Assembly (NCBI GenBank): GCA_018136815.1
Contig: CM030944.1
Span: 2,333,834-2,397,833 of the forward strand
Length of the DNA stretch: 64,000 bases
DNA from: Isochrysis galbana
Lineage: Eukaryota > Haptophyta > Isochrysidales > Isochrysidaceae
Direction: 5' to 3'
This document shows positions 26,090 to 38,000 of this stretch, in pieces; position 1 is the stretch's first letter, and every line of letters begins with the position of its first letter. The translations under genes were made by a program, and so were the position numbers. The notes under the pieces were generated by a model that was not told where the DNA came from, searched no databases, and saw only the letters and a program-made list of their open reading frames with translations.

Positions 26090-27989
26090 ATGGCAGCGGC
26101 CACCTCGACGCGCTGGCTGCTGCTCAGCCTCGCATGCGCCGAGGGGCTGCGCGCGGACGTAGGATGGGCGGCGGCTTTGGTCCATTCCAAGCCCTCCCCC
26201 GCGATGGTCGCTCTCGAGCCGGAGGCGCCCCTCGTCGAGTTCCCAGCGCCTCTCTCTGCCAGCGAGCGCATCTCCCGCACCGCCACCTTCTGGGCACGCA
26301 CTGTGCCTGTGATCGCCTCGTACCTCCGCGTGTACACGGGTCTGCAGCTGAAGGAGCAGCTCTTTGGCCAATGCCTCTCCCAAGAAGAGTGTGAGCTCGT
26401 CTGGCAGGAGCAGCATGAGCGGGGCGCGGATACACTCGCCAAAGCAATTGGAGACCTCAGGGGCTTCTTTGTCAAGGTGGGGCAGATCATCGCGAGCCGT
26501 CAAGATCTGTTTCCGGCGCCTTACATTGAACGACTAGCTGGTCTGACCGATTTCCTCGACCCGATGCCTGCCGAGCTCACCAAGGCGGTCATTGAGCAAG
26601 AGCTCCTTCTTGAGGGGGAGACCTTTGAGGATGTCTTTGTGGAGTTTGATGATGAGCCGCTGGGCGCGGCTTCCGTTGCCCAGGTTCACCGCGCAGTCCT
26701 GTCTCCCAAGTACGGTGGGGGTGAAGTCGCTGTCAAAGTGCAGCGACCTGCAATCGAAGCAAAGCTGATGGGGGATATTGCCGCCTTGAAGGCTCTCGCA
26801 TTCCAAGTCCGAGGAATCAAGGTGATCCCTATCGACTACTATACAGTCTTCTCAGAGTTGGAGGCCCAGCTCGCCGATGAGTTCGACTTCGTGAAGGAAT
26901 CGCTCGCCATGGAGCGCATCGGCAATGCGCTAGCACATGGGTTGGAGGGCGAGCCTTGCATTCCCTCTATCGTGACGCCTCGGCCAGTCGCTGGCTTGGT
27001 TACACGCCGAGTCCTCGTCATGGACTTCTTTCGTGGCGAGCCGCTCTCACGGGCTGTCGAGACGATGCGGAGACGTGGTATCGATCCTGAATCTGCGGAG
27101 GCCAAGGCATTTGGCCGCAAGCTCTTGTCAGCTCTCACTGAAGCGTTTGGTAAGACAATTCTTGGTACTGGCTTCTTTCACGCTGACCCACATCCGGGCA
27201 ACATTTTCGTGCTGGACGACGGCCGGATCGGGCTGATTGACTTCGGGCAGGTGCGTGCTGTCGAGGAACTGCTCTCGCCAATTCGAGGATGTGCGTCATT
27301 CTTGGCTTGGACGCGCGATCCTCCCACCCGACCCGGGGCCACGTGCATCTCAATGCCCGTAGCCATGTCCGCTTGCGGCACACGCCCATGTGCTCATCCG
27401 TTGTGGTTACTCACCTTGTGCGCAGGTGAAGCAGATCTCACGCCGAGAGCGCATCACTCTAGCTCGGGTGATGCTCGCGCTCGCCAATCGGGCTGCTGAG
27501 ATGCCTTCACCCGAGGAGCTTGGAGAAATTTCGCACCTTGCGATTGAGCTCGGCGTGCGACTGCAACCGAATTCTCCTCCTGAAGGACCTGGAGCCACGG
27601 CTATATGGCTGTTTGATGGGTCGGTCTCAAAGCTCCCCGGTGGCTTTGATACGGGCGAGTTGAGTCCTAACTCGCCTGTGCGTGTGCTGAAGTCGTTCCC
27701 CCAAGACTTGGTGTTAGTGGGCCGCTCCACAGTATTAATCAAGGGCATAGCCGCAAAGCTAGGTATTCAGTGGTCGCTTGCGAGGGAATGGGCGCCAATT
27801 GCACGCGCGGTTTTGACTGCGAAGCCCAAGCCTGCGATGGCCTCGCGGATCCGTCTAACAAGCATCTTAGGATTGCTTCGGCAGTGGGCGCGCGAGAAGC
27901 TGGAAAGAGTGGCATTTCTCCTCTTCTCAGCACTACGCTTTCGCTATCATCGGACGGGAGAAGATGACAAAGGAATCGCAACGAATTGA
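26090..27989 (+). CDS. ABC1/UbiB (ADCK-type) atypical kinase
   Basis: Two exons (26090-27250 and 27426-27989, intron 175 bp, phase 0) encode 574 residues. ABC1 family proteins support ubiquinone or plastoquinone metabolism in mitochondria or plastids. Motifs in order: KVGQIIASR (the family KxGQ motif), GAASVAQVHRA (Ala-rich nucleotide loop), VAVKVQRP (catalytic Lys), ADEFDFVKES (Glu), FFHADPHPGNI (catalytic loop), LIDFGQV (DFG) reaching the splice site, and then KQISRRERITLARVML in exon 2. All kinase-like residues are intact. The N-terminus has a hydrophobic segment after the first residues and could be an organelle or plastid targeting peptide. Plastid versus mitochondrion is not decided. 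An upstream block is shared with NDH-2. Confidence 0.88.
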
Positions 27990-28600
27990 ATTGCTCCGTT
28001 GAGGGCTTGTAGCCCGGTCATGCATGAATCGATGCTGTAGAAAATTGGTCTCCTCGGGCTTCAAGTCGCGCGTACGCGCGGGAGTTTGCATGCAAAACTG
28101 TGGAGTCACATCAAGACCGCTCCATGCCAAGTTATCTTCTAGAAACTATTGCGAGAAGTATTATGGCGTTGAAAGGTTGAGGCCTCATCTCACATTACAT
28201 GTTAGATCTCGTTTCTTTAGTTTATTTTTCGTGGATGTTATCGGCGGGTGGCGGGTAATGCGCCGACATGTGAGGAGCTCTATGTCGTAGAGGGTAGGAC
28301 ACAACTATCGTTATATAATATAACTGAGCATTAGTGCCACTACTCTCACTAGCCCGGCACTAACACGACAGACCATGGGCCAGTGCACTTTGTCTTCCTG
28401 GCGAAGCGACCCGGTCACAGCACGTACGAGGAATACCGGAGCCCAGTCTCCAAGTTCTGCGAACACATGGAGGAGGGCATGAGCGGTGCCATCCTGGCGA
28501 TGCTGCTTGTCACCGCCTCCGGTACTCCGGTATGGGCCGTGGAAGTGGCGACTTCCGCGTGGATGTGGCCAAGGCCAAGTTGTTCCGTCATACCGTCATA
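27990..28600. other. Intergenic, no clear gene
   Basis: The 3' flank of the ABC1 gene. A short palindromic motif (CAACTATCG, then GTTATATAATATAAC) at about 28306-28331 resembles the LINE hairpins. An open frame at 28383-28679 has no recognisable family and ends in AT-rich repeats. Confidence 0.4.
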
Positions 28601-28604
28601 TGAC

Positions 28605-29000
28605 ACTTGCCATGGAACTGAGTATGATATCATACATCTAATATCATATGATACTCACTCCAAACATCTACACTTATAAACCCGCCATTATGATAAAAAT
28701 CTGCTTACACAGCAGCACCCCTGGAGCGTCTCCACATGGCGCCGCCCCCACTCCACGGCGGTGTGACACTCGTCATCGCCGTCGTCGCCGCCGCCATCGT
28801 TGCTGCACATCAAGTTGGCGGCCATTGGGATGGGGGGGGGGGGGGGGGCTCGGAGCTGGGAGCGCCGGTATTTCCCGCGCCTGAACTTGTACTAGTAAAA
28901 CAGGTTGAATTGTAGGCTCTAGTCTTGTCATATGACACTCAGTATCAGGTCTAGAGCAACTAATACTGAGATATCATATATGATATCATATATGACAGAA
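28605..29000. repeat. AT-rich palindromic repeats and a G run
   Basis: Short palindromes of the ATATCATATGATA type cluster at about 28620-28660 and 28960-29005. Between them lies a 17-base G run (28832-28848). Confidence 0.6.
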
Positions 29001-29254
29001 CAACCTGGGGCCAAGGTCGGGTGTCAGTGGTTGGGTCGTTGGCTTGTGTTGGCATGCCGTGTCGGCATGTTCTTTCCCTCGACTGTCCCCTAAGGGGCTA
29101 AGGGGGTCTCCTGTGTTCTGATGTTGTTGTGGTGGTTGAGTTGATGATGCCTGTTCTGGTACGTATTCATTGTCATTGATGTCTGAGCTTCGTGCCCATA
29201 AGGGCCACCCGGTCTCGGGCCACGCCGCCACGCCGCCGAGGCGGCGCGGCCCTC

Positions 29255-29595
29255 ACTAGGGTGAGTGAGGCCTCTGCCATGAGGCATGCCCAGTGGGGGA
29301 GTCCTGCATCGTGTCCGGTGAGCTGGTGAGAGCCTGGTGTAGTCTCCAGCTCCAGTATGCTGCCCTCCATGGGGGGGGCCAGCATGGCTGCTGTGGGTGG
29401 TGTGGCCGGGGCCACGGGCCGTGTGACGCGATGGGAATCGCGCTCACCTGCTCGGCCTCCGCGGGAGGACGCGGTCGCTTCGCCTGCGACTGCTCCATGG
29501 ACACTGGAGGGGCGCCCGCGGCGGGGTGCCCGAAGGAGAGAGGGGGCGCGTCGGCGCGCTCCATGCTCCATGGCACATGGCAACTGACTATAAAA
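29255..29595 (-). mobile_element. LINE ORF1 5' fragment
   Basis: On the - strand the sequence begins with a degraded hairpin (TATAGTCAGTTG, with an A/T run replacing the other arm, about 29581-29600). It is followed by ATGGAGCGCGCC (29560-29549) and a frame starting MERADAPPLSFG. It is closely similar to 60715-60925. The frame is Pro/Ala-rich and ends without RT sequence, so only the 5' end of the element is present. Confidence 0.5.
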
Positions 29596-29599
29596 AAAA

Positions 29600-30012
29600 A
29601 CTTCATAATATTCTTACCGCACTCGCGGCGAATGGAACCACTACCTACACGTAGCATACTTTCTACACCCCCACTCCCCCGGCCCTTCCCCCCCGCCATC
29701 AAGCGGCTCCCCCCGTGCACTACTAGGGGGATAGGGGTGAAGGGCTTAGATATGGTCCGGTGACCCGCGCCCCCCCCCGGTGATCCGTTCCCCCCTTCCT
29801 CCTACGCCACCTGGGCTGGCGGCCGACTCTGTCTCGACTTATCCTGTAAACAGGCGCGAGACTTACCGATTTTTCGGTGAGCGGAGCTCACGCTCCGCCC
29901 ACCCCCTTCTCCGCACTCTCTCTCCCCTCTCCTGCAGGCACGCGCGATGGCGCGCCTGCGGCAGGCCTGCAGCTGCCCCTGGCGGCCCCTGGAGGCTCCT
30001 GGAGGCCAGCTA
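29600..30012. repeat. Dispersed GC-rich repeat (same family as 43325-43740)
   Basis: High similarity to 43325-43740 in the same orientation, sharing ACTTTCTACACCCCCA, GTGCACTACTAGGGGGATAG and GACTTATCCTGTAAACAG. A part (TTCTTACCGCACTCG to CCCCGGCCCTT) recurs inverted at 39345-39450. No protein signature. Confidence 0.75.
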
Positions 30013-30608
30013 AGGGGGAGCCACCCGGAGATGCGGCGATGGAACCACTGGCACATCTCGTGTATCTCTTCCGCATCGGCCCGGATGGAAGCCCTGTACT
30101 CGCGGATGCGCTTCCATACGTGCACGTGGCGCTCCATCTCCTCGGCGCTGAGCCAGTCGTCGTATGCGCGACGCTTGGGTGCGCGGCGCTTGTCGCGCGC
30201 TTTTTGCTCTTCGGCCTCGGCGTCTTGCTCGTCTTGCTCGTCGGACTCGGTGGCGTCTTGCTCTTCGGCGTCTTGCTCGTCGGCGTCTTGCTCTTCGGCC
30301 TCGGCGTCTTGCTCTTCGGCCTCGGCGTCTTGCTCTTCGGCCTCGGCGTCTTGCTCTTCGGCCTCGGCGTCTTGCACGGCCTCGGCGTCTTCCACCGCAT
30401 CCTCTGCACCATCTGCCCCCCCCCCCCTTCCCTTCCCCACGCCCCCCGCTGCCTCCCGCTGCCCCCCGCTGCCCCCCGCTGCCCCCCCCCCCCTCCCCTC
30501 TCTCCTGGGTCGCTTCTGTCTCGCTGCCTGTGTACTCTCCCCCGGCTGCTGCCTGCGGTTCCTCCACGGCTTTCGGTTGCTGGCGCCCCCGCGGGGGAAC
30601 CGGTGCAC
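30013..30608 (-). CDS. Possible acidic-repeat protein (uncertain)
   Basis: On the - strand an open frame reads from MHRFPRGG (30608) through Arg/Gly-rich sequence, then a 7-residue repeat DAEAEEQ in four to five copies. A Lys/Arg-rich segment and a helical part (DDWLSAEEMERHVHVWKRI, then EEIHEMCQWFHRRI) follow, and the frame then enters the dispersed repeat below 30012. The 21-bp tandem repeat (about 30205-30390) keeps many frames open on both strands, so coding is not proven. The non-repetitive helical part is the best argument for a gene. Function unknown. Confidence 0.25.
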
Positions 30609-30828
30609 ATCGCGTCGTGGCGGCGGCAGGTTAGCGAGTGCGATGCCTGGGTCTTGCTGTACTTGGAAAGATGAACCGGAGGATGAGGAAGAGTGGAATC
30701 ACACTCTTTGTCAATGAAAACCGGGTACGCCATCTCTGTAACATCACGGGTAGAAAAACTTTTCTCAAAAAGTTTCGTTACACGCCTATAGTTTCGTTAC
30801 GCGTCCATACTCGATGGAACACTACCTC

Positions 30829-31125
30829 AACTGACTATAAAGTTAGTTGCACAGGCTCAAAAATAATAGGGCACATAATATCTACTAGTATATCTATACA
30901 TCTATATCTATAGACAAAGACCAGCTGGCAGCTGGCAGCGGGAGCTGCTGGAGCTGGGATTCGGGATTCGTCCCCAAGAGACAAGAGACTCATGGGTCAT
31001 GGTCATGGGCGAAGCCAACACCATCTACTGCAACTGACACGCGGATACTTCGACGAAACGGGCGAACCGGGGATCCTACTAGCACTAGATTGGGAAAAGG
31101 CCTTCGATGGAGTCAACTGTCAACT
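30829..31125 (+). pseudogene. LINE reverse transcriptase fragment
   Basis: About 31015-31120 encodes LLQLTRGYFDETGEPGILL, then ALDWEKAFDGVN. This matches the RT of the LINE remnant at 37390-37460 (ETGEPGIMLALDWEKAFD). Upstream, GCACATAATATCT matches the same LINE slightly earlier. A hairpin-like sequence (CAACTGACTATAAAG then TTAGTTG) lies at 30829-30850. The piece is not intact. Confidence 0.7.
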
Positions 31126-31411
31126 GGCGCATTGCAGCTTGGCACTCAAGCACTCAAGTCCGACTGAGAGACTGAGAGGGATGCATAACTGCAAGACTGG
31201 CTCTCCAACGGCCGACGGCTTCTTTAAAAGTAGAGCCGCCCTCCGCCCTCCGTTGCCCTCTCCCCTTCCCCCGCCTCTCGCCTCTCCCCCCCGCGTCTCC
31301 CCCGCGTCTCCCCCCCCCTCCCCCTTTCCCCTACTCTTCCTCTCCCCCCTCCCTCCCCTCCCTCCCCTCTTCCACCCTCTCTCTTCTCGCTCGCACAGCC
31401 GTAATCTCGCG

Positions 31412-34400
31412 ATGGCCGATGCCGCCTTTGCCGAGCTGCTCGCAGGCGAGCACATGATCCGAGCAGAGATGGACAAGCGTGTGCAGCGGCCACGAGGAGA
31501 GATCTCTCTCCGCCAGCTTGGGCTGGCGGGGGGCGAGGCGCCGGCGCGCGTACCCATCGCTGCCAGTGCGAGCGCCCCTCCCAAGCAGACACCCAAGTTT
31601 GCGCTCGCGGAGGACCGCTCGCTCGATGCGCTCCTCGCTCGCGCGGCAGGAAAGATGGCCAATGTGTGCGCCGTCTCCACAAGTCACAGCCAGCAAGCCC
31701 AGCCGCCACCTCAGCCACTCGCTCCGCTGGAGGCAGACCACGGACCGGCTCAATTATCCAGGCTAGCTGCTCGAAAAGGGGGGCTTGATTCTGTCCTCGC
31801 CCTACGCAAGGCCCAGTTGGGCAAGGCAGCCATTGCGGGCCAGCTGCGGAGCCTGCGGTCAGGCAAGGATTCAGATGACGAGGAGGAGGAGGAGGACATG
31901 CCTGCAAATACCGTCGTGGAGTTAGACGATAGTCAGCGCAACATCACCACCTTTGACCGCGCCCTCAACATGTTGGGTGATGATAGTGTCGCCACTCGGC
32001 ATTGTGCCCTCAAGCAACTACTTACTTTCAAGCTAAACCGGTCTCAGCACAAGGCTCTTTTGAGGCCGTTGCTCTTGCGTTTTGCCGACCCAGCGGAACG
32101 TTGTCGTGATTCGGCATCACAGCTGTTCGAAAAGTGGGTTGATGCAGCAGATGCCGCGGACGTGTCGGGCTGTCTTCCTTTCCTGGTGCCGGTTTTGGTC
32201 GAGCGTCTCGGTACCCAAGAGACCCCTGAGTCATCTGAGGAGATACGAGCCAAGCTAGTCACCATTTGCACGACCACAATGTACAAGGTGAGTTTCGAGG
32301 AACCATTCGAGCCTGCGTAGTTTGCCTTACTTGGCAAACAGACCACTCCATAATGGGGGAATGCAACACGCGCTCAGCTCTCTTTTATCGCAGCCCAACG
32401 CAAGCGCATCGGCTGTCTGATGACCGCTGCCACATCCCCAGCTGTCTTCGAACCCGTGGTGTTCAGGCTCGCAATTTGCTACGACCATATTTGAATGAAT
32501 TGGGTGCAATCTGCCTGGGCGCCTGCCGTGACTCACACCCTTCAGTGATCAAGGCTGCTTGCACACTTGTTGCCCTTGTGGGCAAAGAGGTGAGCGTCTG
32601 CAAGGTGTTCTCTCATACTCGTTGGCATTTCCGCATTGTTGCTCACCCCTTGCGTACAGCTCAAGGGATGTCATGTGAGTGCGGAACATCGTGCCATTCC
32701 TGTGTGCTACTTTTTCTAGCACCGACACACCATTTCGCCCCTGTGCCGCCCCCTGCGCGCTTACTGCAGGTGTTGCCTCCGCTCGTGAAGCTCATGGGGG
32801 GCAAGGCAGTGCAACCCTACTCGGCGAAGCTTGTGGAGGCGCTCCTCCCCCACCTAAGGCATCGGCATGCAGCTGTGCGCGTTGCTACCCTGGAGGCGTT
32901 GGAGCATACCTTGCTTGCAGGAGCTGGATCATCGGTGAGTGCACTTTAGGACTAAATGAAGATGGTACTTATGTCTTCTACGGTTCCACACCCAAATGGC
33001 ACGCACCTCGTCTAAGCTTTGAACAAAGGAGTCTTCTTGTGCAACGCCTGTGTTGGGATTGATGCTTGCCTCTCGCTGCCTCATTCAACCCAGGTGGAAG
33101 CCCTCGTCGGTTGGAGGCTCGCGAACAACGTTCCCATCTCTGAATTTTACGGGAAAGGGGAGGTGGGCTCGCGTTCATCAAGCGATGCTTCCCTAGTTTA
33201 CACATCATTTATGGTGGCGGCACTCCCTCCTTGCCTCAATGCCCGCGGCCTTGGTAGTTCGAGCTCGTGAACTCACGACACCATCCATCGAGCACAACTT
33301 CCCTCACGCCTTGCTTTCTGTTCAGGTGCGACGCAACTGGCTCGCAGATCTTTCGCGCGATGGCTCACCTCAAGTTCGCCGGCGATTCCTCGCCACGCTT
33401 ACACGATGGCTTCGCGAAATGGACGGTGCAGATCTTTACGAGCAAGAGGTAACGACGTTCACTCCAATCGGAATCCTCCCCACCCCACCCTACTCCTCTC
33501 GTCAAACCTTTCATAATTCACGCTCCTTGAAGGGTGGTTGATGTGACACACGACTCGCTGTCGGAATTGCCGTGTGCAATACTGTGTCGATGCGAAAACG
33601 CATATGACTGCTGACACCTCATGGGCATTACCGCTTGCATATGCTATTTTTTTGACGCGCCTCGGCGCTCCGACATCTTGCCCTCTCCCGGGCTTGCCTG
33701 ATATGTGCACAAGTCTCGCTGGTGACCAATTACACGTGCATGTGGCTGTTGGACTTGCCACGAACAATTCCATGGCGTTTGATTGTCCACATGGTTGTCG
33801 ACGCCTGAAGAGTGCAGCCCATCCCCTCTGCACTCTTGAATCTGCAAGGCCTGCCGCCTTTCACACGCCCCTTGACACTCTTGATCTCCATGGTGGTTGA
33901 TGTCAAACAAAACTCGCTGTCGGAACTGCCTTGCGCAGTCCATGTCGATTGACTATGCATATGACTGCTGACACCTGAATGGGGTTCAGTGCACATTACA
34001 GCGGCGTCCAGAGTCCCTAACTTCCACTGCACCTCGCCTCGCTCGCATGCGCTTTCCGCTCCGTTTCTTGGACCCTCTCGGCAGCTGTATGCCTCAAGCT
34101 CGCAGCCTTCCGAGCCCGGGAATCGACCGGCTGATGCCTGTGCCGGGCTTGACTTTGCTGGTAGCTCTTCACTGCTCGATATGAGCCATGGCACATGCCC
34201 CCCCCCCCCCCCCAACCGCTTTCCTGGCGCTCAGGTGCGCCTTTTCCCGTACTTGCTTAACTTGCTGGTGGATCCGGACGCCGCCATACGGACCCATGCT
34301 CTGTGCGCTGTGACTGCCTTGGGCGACGAATACCTTGAGCAACACGAGGCTGAATATCGCGAAAAAGTCGAATATGGTCACGCCGAGGAGGCAAAGCGAG

Positions 34401-35840
34401 ATGCGAGGTTGAATATCGACCTTCCGCACCCATTCGACGGGAGGCCACCATTTGGCGCTCGTGTGCGCGTACGAAATCACTTCCGCGCGCTTATCCACCC
34501 TATTATTGCCGAGCTCGATTGTTGGACAGCCAAGGAGCGTGTGCAATCCGCTGCGCTCCTCGAGGTGCTGCTCATCTTTGTCGAGGACTCAGCCACTGAA
34601 TTCGGGCACATGATTCTCCCAGCAATATCCAAAGCTGCGGCCGATTCCGACGACCGCGAGTTGCATCGACGCGTGTGCCGATGCGCAGAGGTATGGCCGT
34701 CCTCGTTCACAGATCATGAAGGCAAAGAACTTATGGCCGTGGATGCCTCGACCGTGCCCTCAAGCCAAAAGATGGCGTCCGACTTCTCATCCACTGGTCT
34801 CCCCCTCTTCACCTTTCAAACAGGTATTTGCTCATCACGTCGACGCCCGCTCGTACATGCCACTTTTCATTCAGATGAGTGCGCAAGATCCGCTAAACAC
34901 GTTGTCACAGCGGCTCGGCTGCTACAGAATTCTTCCCAGTCTGCTCCACGGCATGTACCGGGTGCTCCCTGAGAATATCACTGCTAAAGTAGATCGAGTT
35001 GAGTCGTCACCGTCTTCTACTCCTTCAGCCCATGCTGATGCGGTCCTCGCCATGCTTTGCGGGGTTGCGGGGCGAGACGGCGCAGCAATTGCGCAGCACA
35101 CACCTCTTCGGGAAGCCGCCCGTGAGTTGCTGATCGCTCTTTGTGCCCTCGAACGTGAGGCGCGCCTGCCGATGTCGGATCATCTATTCGCTTTGTCGAC
35201 AGCCCGCGAGAAGCTCGAGCCTTTGCCACTTGAGGTGTACAGCTCGCCTCTCCCTGTGCCAAATGCTCCGCGTAGCGCAGCGCTCACACTTGGGCTGCTG
35301 ATGTGGCACGGCTCAGAGCCGTCCATCGCCACGTCCATGGAGCACTTGAAAGCCGCCGAGGCACAGGCCGCCATCAAGCTTGATGCAGGGGTTGATGTAG
35401 ACTTGGGAGGAAGCGTAGCGATTGCAGCCGTGGAGGAAGCGTCAGCAAACGTGACAGCCGCATGGGCGGCTGTGGAGCAGGGAGTCTTGCAAGATTTGGG
35501 TAGCTTAGTACAGGGCACACTTGAACCGCTCAAAAATGGGTCCTTGCAGCGGGCTCCCCGTCCTCCGGCAAGCGATGACGCAGTGCTGAAGCTTCTCCAG
35601 CGGTTCTACGCTAAACTCCATCCTCTGCTCGATGAGCTGAGTCAAAGAGGCGCACCGTTTGTGAGCGAGCTCCTTGAGCGCTTAGTGCAGAGGCCGATTC
35701 CGGCTAGCAATAATCAGCCCAACGTCAAGGGCGAAGCGGCCTCCGGCTCAGCGGCCGCCGAAGTTGCCGCTCCAGCGCCGGCGCACAAGGTGTTGGCAGT
35801 ATTCGAGGTCGATTCTTTTGATGAGGACGACGAAGATTGA
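31412..35840 (+). CDS. DNAAF5: Dynein axonemal assembly factor 5 (HEATR2-like)
   Basis: Eight exons are inferred from GT...AG borders and continuous phase 0: 31412-32287, 32467-32589, 32660-32674 (15 nt, LKGCH), 32770-32934, 33094-33162, 33326-33448, 34235-34690, 34824-35840. They give about 947 residues, close to animal DNAAF5 length. The protein is made of HEAT-type helices. Family-like segments are LRFADPAERCRDSASQLFEKW, LVPVLVERLGTQET, EALVGWRLANNVPISEFY and RTHALCAVTALGDEYLE. DNAAF5 helps preassemble axonemal dynein arms in the cytoplasm, so the host should have motile flagella. The start codon follows a C/T-rich leader. The 786-bp intron 6 (33449-34234) holds a duplicated segment. Confidence 0.75.
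33530..33985. repeat. Duplicated segment in DNAAF5 intron 6
   Basis: About 33534-33627 and 33893-33982 share GTGGTTGATGT, ACTCGCTGTCGGAA and CATATGACTGCTGACACCT in the same order. This is a ~90-bp direct repeat spaced by ~270 bp inside the intron. Confidence 0.7.
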
Positions 35841-36440
35841 CGATGTAGTCGATGGGACTCGCTCGTCCGTTCTGCAACCTAACCCAGTCAACAACAATTG
35901 GACTTGAACTGGCCCCAGGTGTAGCGGCATCGATTTTGCCAATACATTCATGAATTTTCTCGCCACACGCTGCAAATTCTGTAAATGCCCCAATTTCATT
36001 GGTAGCGCTCCCGATATGCAATGGTTTTGTGTGGACGGAGCCTTACAGCAAGATGTCCGGAGTTCTTGTCTTATTGTCAACTTCGTGAGGGCAACGAGAT
36101 CGCCTGTTGGGTTTCTTTATACGTGCTTTGTTGTAGTTGCATCAACTAAGTTTATACTTAGTGGGCGTAACTTCCTGATTGTTGTATTCGGGAGGTGCTA
36201 CAATTGTGGGCTTCAAATAACTCGAAATTTCCAACATGGTCTCTCGCGGCGAGGATCGCCTTTTGTCTCAGTCCGAATTCTGCATGTTGTGAACGGGTGT
36301 TTTCATTGCGTTATTGTTACAGTGTATGTTTGGTGCAAATCGTGTGTCCTCTTTGGCGCGGATCAAGTGGAGGCGTCAGTGTTATTGCGATTCAATTGCA
36401 ACCAGCGGAGGAAAGTTGCGGCGTCGGGCGTAGATGTTGA
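35841..36440. other. 3' flank of DNAAF5 with a hairpin
   Basis: No gene recognised. A hairpin with arms CAACTAAG and CTTAGT around TTTATA lies at about 36143-36165 and matches the hairpin at the ends of the dispersed repeats. Confidence 0.5.
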
Positions 36441-36883
36441 TTTATGATTTGTTACTATGGTGTGCCGAGGTGTATGAAGATGTGTATGTGGCCCATGATC
36501 TATCTAGTAGATAGATTATCTAGTGCAGTATGTATCAATAAGCAAAATGAGATGAGTGGGAGTAGGACTGTGGTATCATATTTCGTGCGAGTGAGGGCGT
36601 GCGCATGCGGCATGCTGCGCGCGAGTGTCAGAGTGCCAGGCCGTGTCACTCACAGCCGGGAGAGGAGGGGAGAGGGAGAGGGAGAGGGGTGGATTGAAGA
36701 TGGGAGGGAGAGGAGAGAGGGCAGAGAGGGGAAAGGGCTGGTGGAGAGTGACGAGTGGATGGAAGTGGAGGGGGGTGGAGAAAAAAATCTTCTTAAAATT
36801 CCCCGCTACGCATGCGGCGTGAGGCAGTGTGCTAATGTACCTCCCTACTACCCAACCTTAACCCCTAACAACCCAACTATCGT
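36441..36883. other. GA-rich low-complexity stretch
   Basis: About 36655-36780 is almost pure purine (GAGGGGAGAGGGAGAGG type). It creates long open frames without protein meaning. Confidence 0.5.
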
Positions 36884-38000
36884 TATAACGATAGGGTCAT
36901 GGAGCGCGCCACGCTCCCCTCCTCTCTCTTCGCCCACTTCACCGCGCCGGCTGACCAAGTGATGGCCGACGCCACGCAACCGCACCGTCCTCTCCCAGAG
37001 CTCTCGCCCACCCAGGTGGCCGCGAGCCGCACAGAGCCACGCGCACAGAGCCACGCACGCAACACAGAACCAATCCCCACACAACACACCACACCCACCA
37101 GGGACTGGTAAAACACGACTTTCTGAGGGTCCTGAACTACGCCTTGGCCATAGGCCAACTGAGCGCATCTATGAGAGAGGGAGACATCATACTACTATAC
37201 AAAAAAGGAGACACGCGGGACCCGAGAAACTATAGACCGATAACGCTACTACAAAGCGACTATAAAATTCTAGCTAAGATCTTAACGAATAGATTAAAAC
37301 AAGTAGTAGGACACATAATATCTAAGGACCAACTTGGCTTCGTACCAAAACGTCTCATAGGAGAGGCGACGCACCTCCTTCAGCTCACACAAGCGTACCC
37401 GGAAGAAACGGGGGAGCCCGGCATCATGCTAGCCCTGGACTGGGAAAAAGCCTTCGACAGACTTCTTTCTACCACCTCGCACTGGACAAGCTGAGATTCG
37501 GACCCGACTTCCAGAGATACGAAAAAACGCTCACGAACAGCGACGCCAAACCGATGAATAAGGTACATTAAGACAAACGGGGGCAGGAGCTTCCCTTTCA
37601 ACATAGCCAGCGGAGTACCGCAGGGATGCCCCCTCTCCCCGTTGGCTTTCCTTATAACAGCCGAAGCCCTAACCAGAGTGATAAATGAAGACTACACCAT
37701 TGACGGCATCATCGTGAACGGAGCCGAACTTAAAATCAGCCAGTTTGCCGACGACACTCAACTACTTGCGGCAAACTACGCGAGTCTAGGCCGTTCATTA
37801 AAATGGGTGGACAGGTACGCAGCACGCAGCCGCCTCGTGCGGAAAACCAAACGACACGAAATTCGAAGGCCTCAGATGGGGCGGGGCTCACTGAAAAGGA
37901 AAGCCCCGCCGCAAGCCTTCAGGCGATACAAATGGCTAAAAAGCAACGAGAGCGCAACGATTTTGGGAGTGTCACTAGGGGGTCCCGAAGCCAGCGCGAG
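36884..38000 (+). pseudogene. LINE remnant: ORF1 start and reverse transcriptase
   Basis: This starts with a perfect hairpin (arms CTATCGTTA and TAACGATAG, about 36878-36895), then ATGGAGCGCGCC at 36899 and a short MERA frame ending at 37111. From about 37110 an RT frame follows: EGDIILLYKKGDTRDPRNY, PITLLQSDYKILAKILTNRL, QLGFVP, ALDWEKAFD. After a frame change come QGCPLSPLAFL and the active-site FADDT (about 37615-37770). Most of ORF1 and the endonuclease are missing, and the RT has frame breaks, so the copy is dead. Confidence 0.8.

Noticed and set aside
30992-31411. N-terminal extension of DNAAF5
   Set aside because: The frame upstream of 31412 reads through a LINE reverse transcriptase fragment and a C/T-rich leader. 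MADAAFAELLAG is the natural start.
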